A DNA stretch of 5,442 nt, from positions 1 to 5,442 of the forward strand of contig JAMOAF010001133.1 of NCBI GenBank assembly GCA_023621895.1, given 5' to 3'. The notes under the pieces are model-generated. The model saw only the letters and a list, made by a program, of their open reading frames with translations. It did not search any database and was not told the DNA's origin. The stretch is from Planctomycetota bacterium. Its GTDB lineage: Bacteria; Planctomycetota; Planctomycetia; Pirellulales; Thermoguttaceae. How positions within the stretch are numbered: position 1 is the first letter of the stretch; the number at the start of each line of letters is the position of its first letter. The translations under genes and the position numbers were made by a program. Shown here piece after piece: positions 5,380 through 5,442 of this stretch.

Positions 5380-5442
5380 GATACGCAGCCGCTTCTTCAA
5401 GGGATGCGTACCGCCGAAGGATGTGTCGCTAGTCAAGGCGGA
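5336..5442 (+). CDS. Partial DUF3991/Toprim-like (mobile-element primase-type) segment
   Basis: Seen: from about 5336 the third plus frame is open to the window end (35 codons) and reads YFAVGFPNVAGGYEIRS followed by RFFKGCVPPKDVSLVKA. The pattern F.N..GGYE(L/I)R..(Y/F)FKG...PKD(V/I) is, from memory, the segment just before the Toprim core in DUF3991/Toprim proteins encoded on plasmids and integrative elements, which have primase- or topoisomerase-like nucleotidyl-transfer folds. No start codon of its own is visible in this frame and no upstream part of the domain is present, so it is a fragment fused out of frame behind the prenyltransferase start. The identification depends on about 30 residues and is tentative. 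The true left border lies between about 5325 and 5340. Confidence 0.45.

Noticed and set aside
5097..5432. A 111-codon plus-strand open frame overlapping the prenyltransferase start
   Set aside because: It begins in the intergenic repeat and is in a different frame from both the UbiA-like and Toprim-like segments; its translation has no recognisable family features.

Overview
The window is GC-rich DNA that most likely comes from a planctomycete (Pirellulales-like), probably chromosomal or from a metagenomic contig. Three things point there: a secreted S1-type sulfatase of the 'CRPxLATL.TG' sort, a long secreted acetyl-xylan-esterase-like alpha/beta hydrolase with a 'GGCTCENASLLR' segment, and a DUF4058 protein. 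The assignment rests on sequence style from memory, not on a database search.

Layout. Four genes lie on the minus strand and read right to left: a DUF4058 protein (4281-5054), a Sec-exported two-domain alpha/beta hydrolase (2051-4186), a Tat-exported beta-propeller resembling oligogalacturonate lyase (542-1927), and the N-terminal third of a Sec-exported sulfatase that runs off the left edge (1-505). Propeller and sulfatase are 36 bp apart and each has a good Shine-Dalgarno, so they are probably co-transcribed. The hydrolase is 123 bp upstream of the propeller and may belong to the same transcript. Together these three would make a small exported set for attacking sulfated, acylated or uronate-containing polysaccharide: sulfatase, esterase and lyase-like propeller. 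The substrate is inferred.

Right end. A 115-bp divergent intergenic region holds a consensus TATAAT box for the DUF4058 gene and a 3.6-copy heptamer tandem repeat. A plus-strand gene then begins with a clear UbiA/MenA-type prenyltransferase N-terminus (5170 to about 5334). The similarity stops abruptly at about residue 55, before the catalytic Asp-rich motif. From about 5336 to the window end a different frame encodes a segment resembling the DUF3991/Toprim proteins of mobile elements. This is either a mobile-element or plasmid junction inside the prenyltransferase gene or a chimeric assembly join, and it is the most notable observation here.

No rRNA, tRNA, CRISPR array or complete insertion sequence was recognised. 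The long plus-strand open frames opposite the genes are codon-bias shadows.
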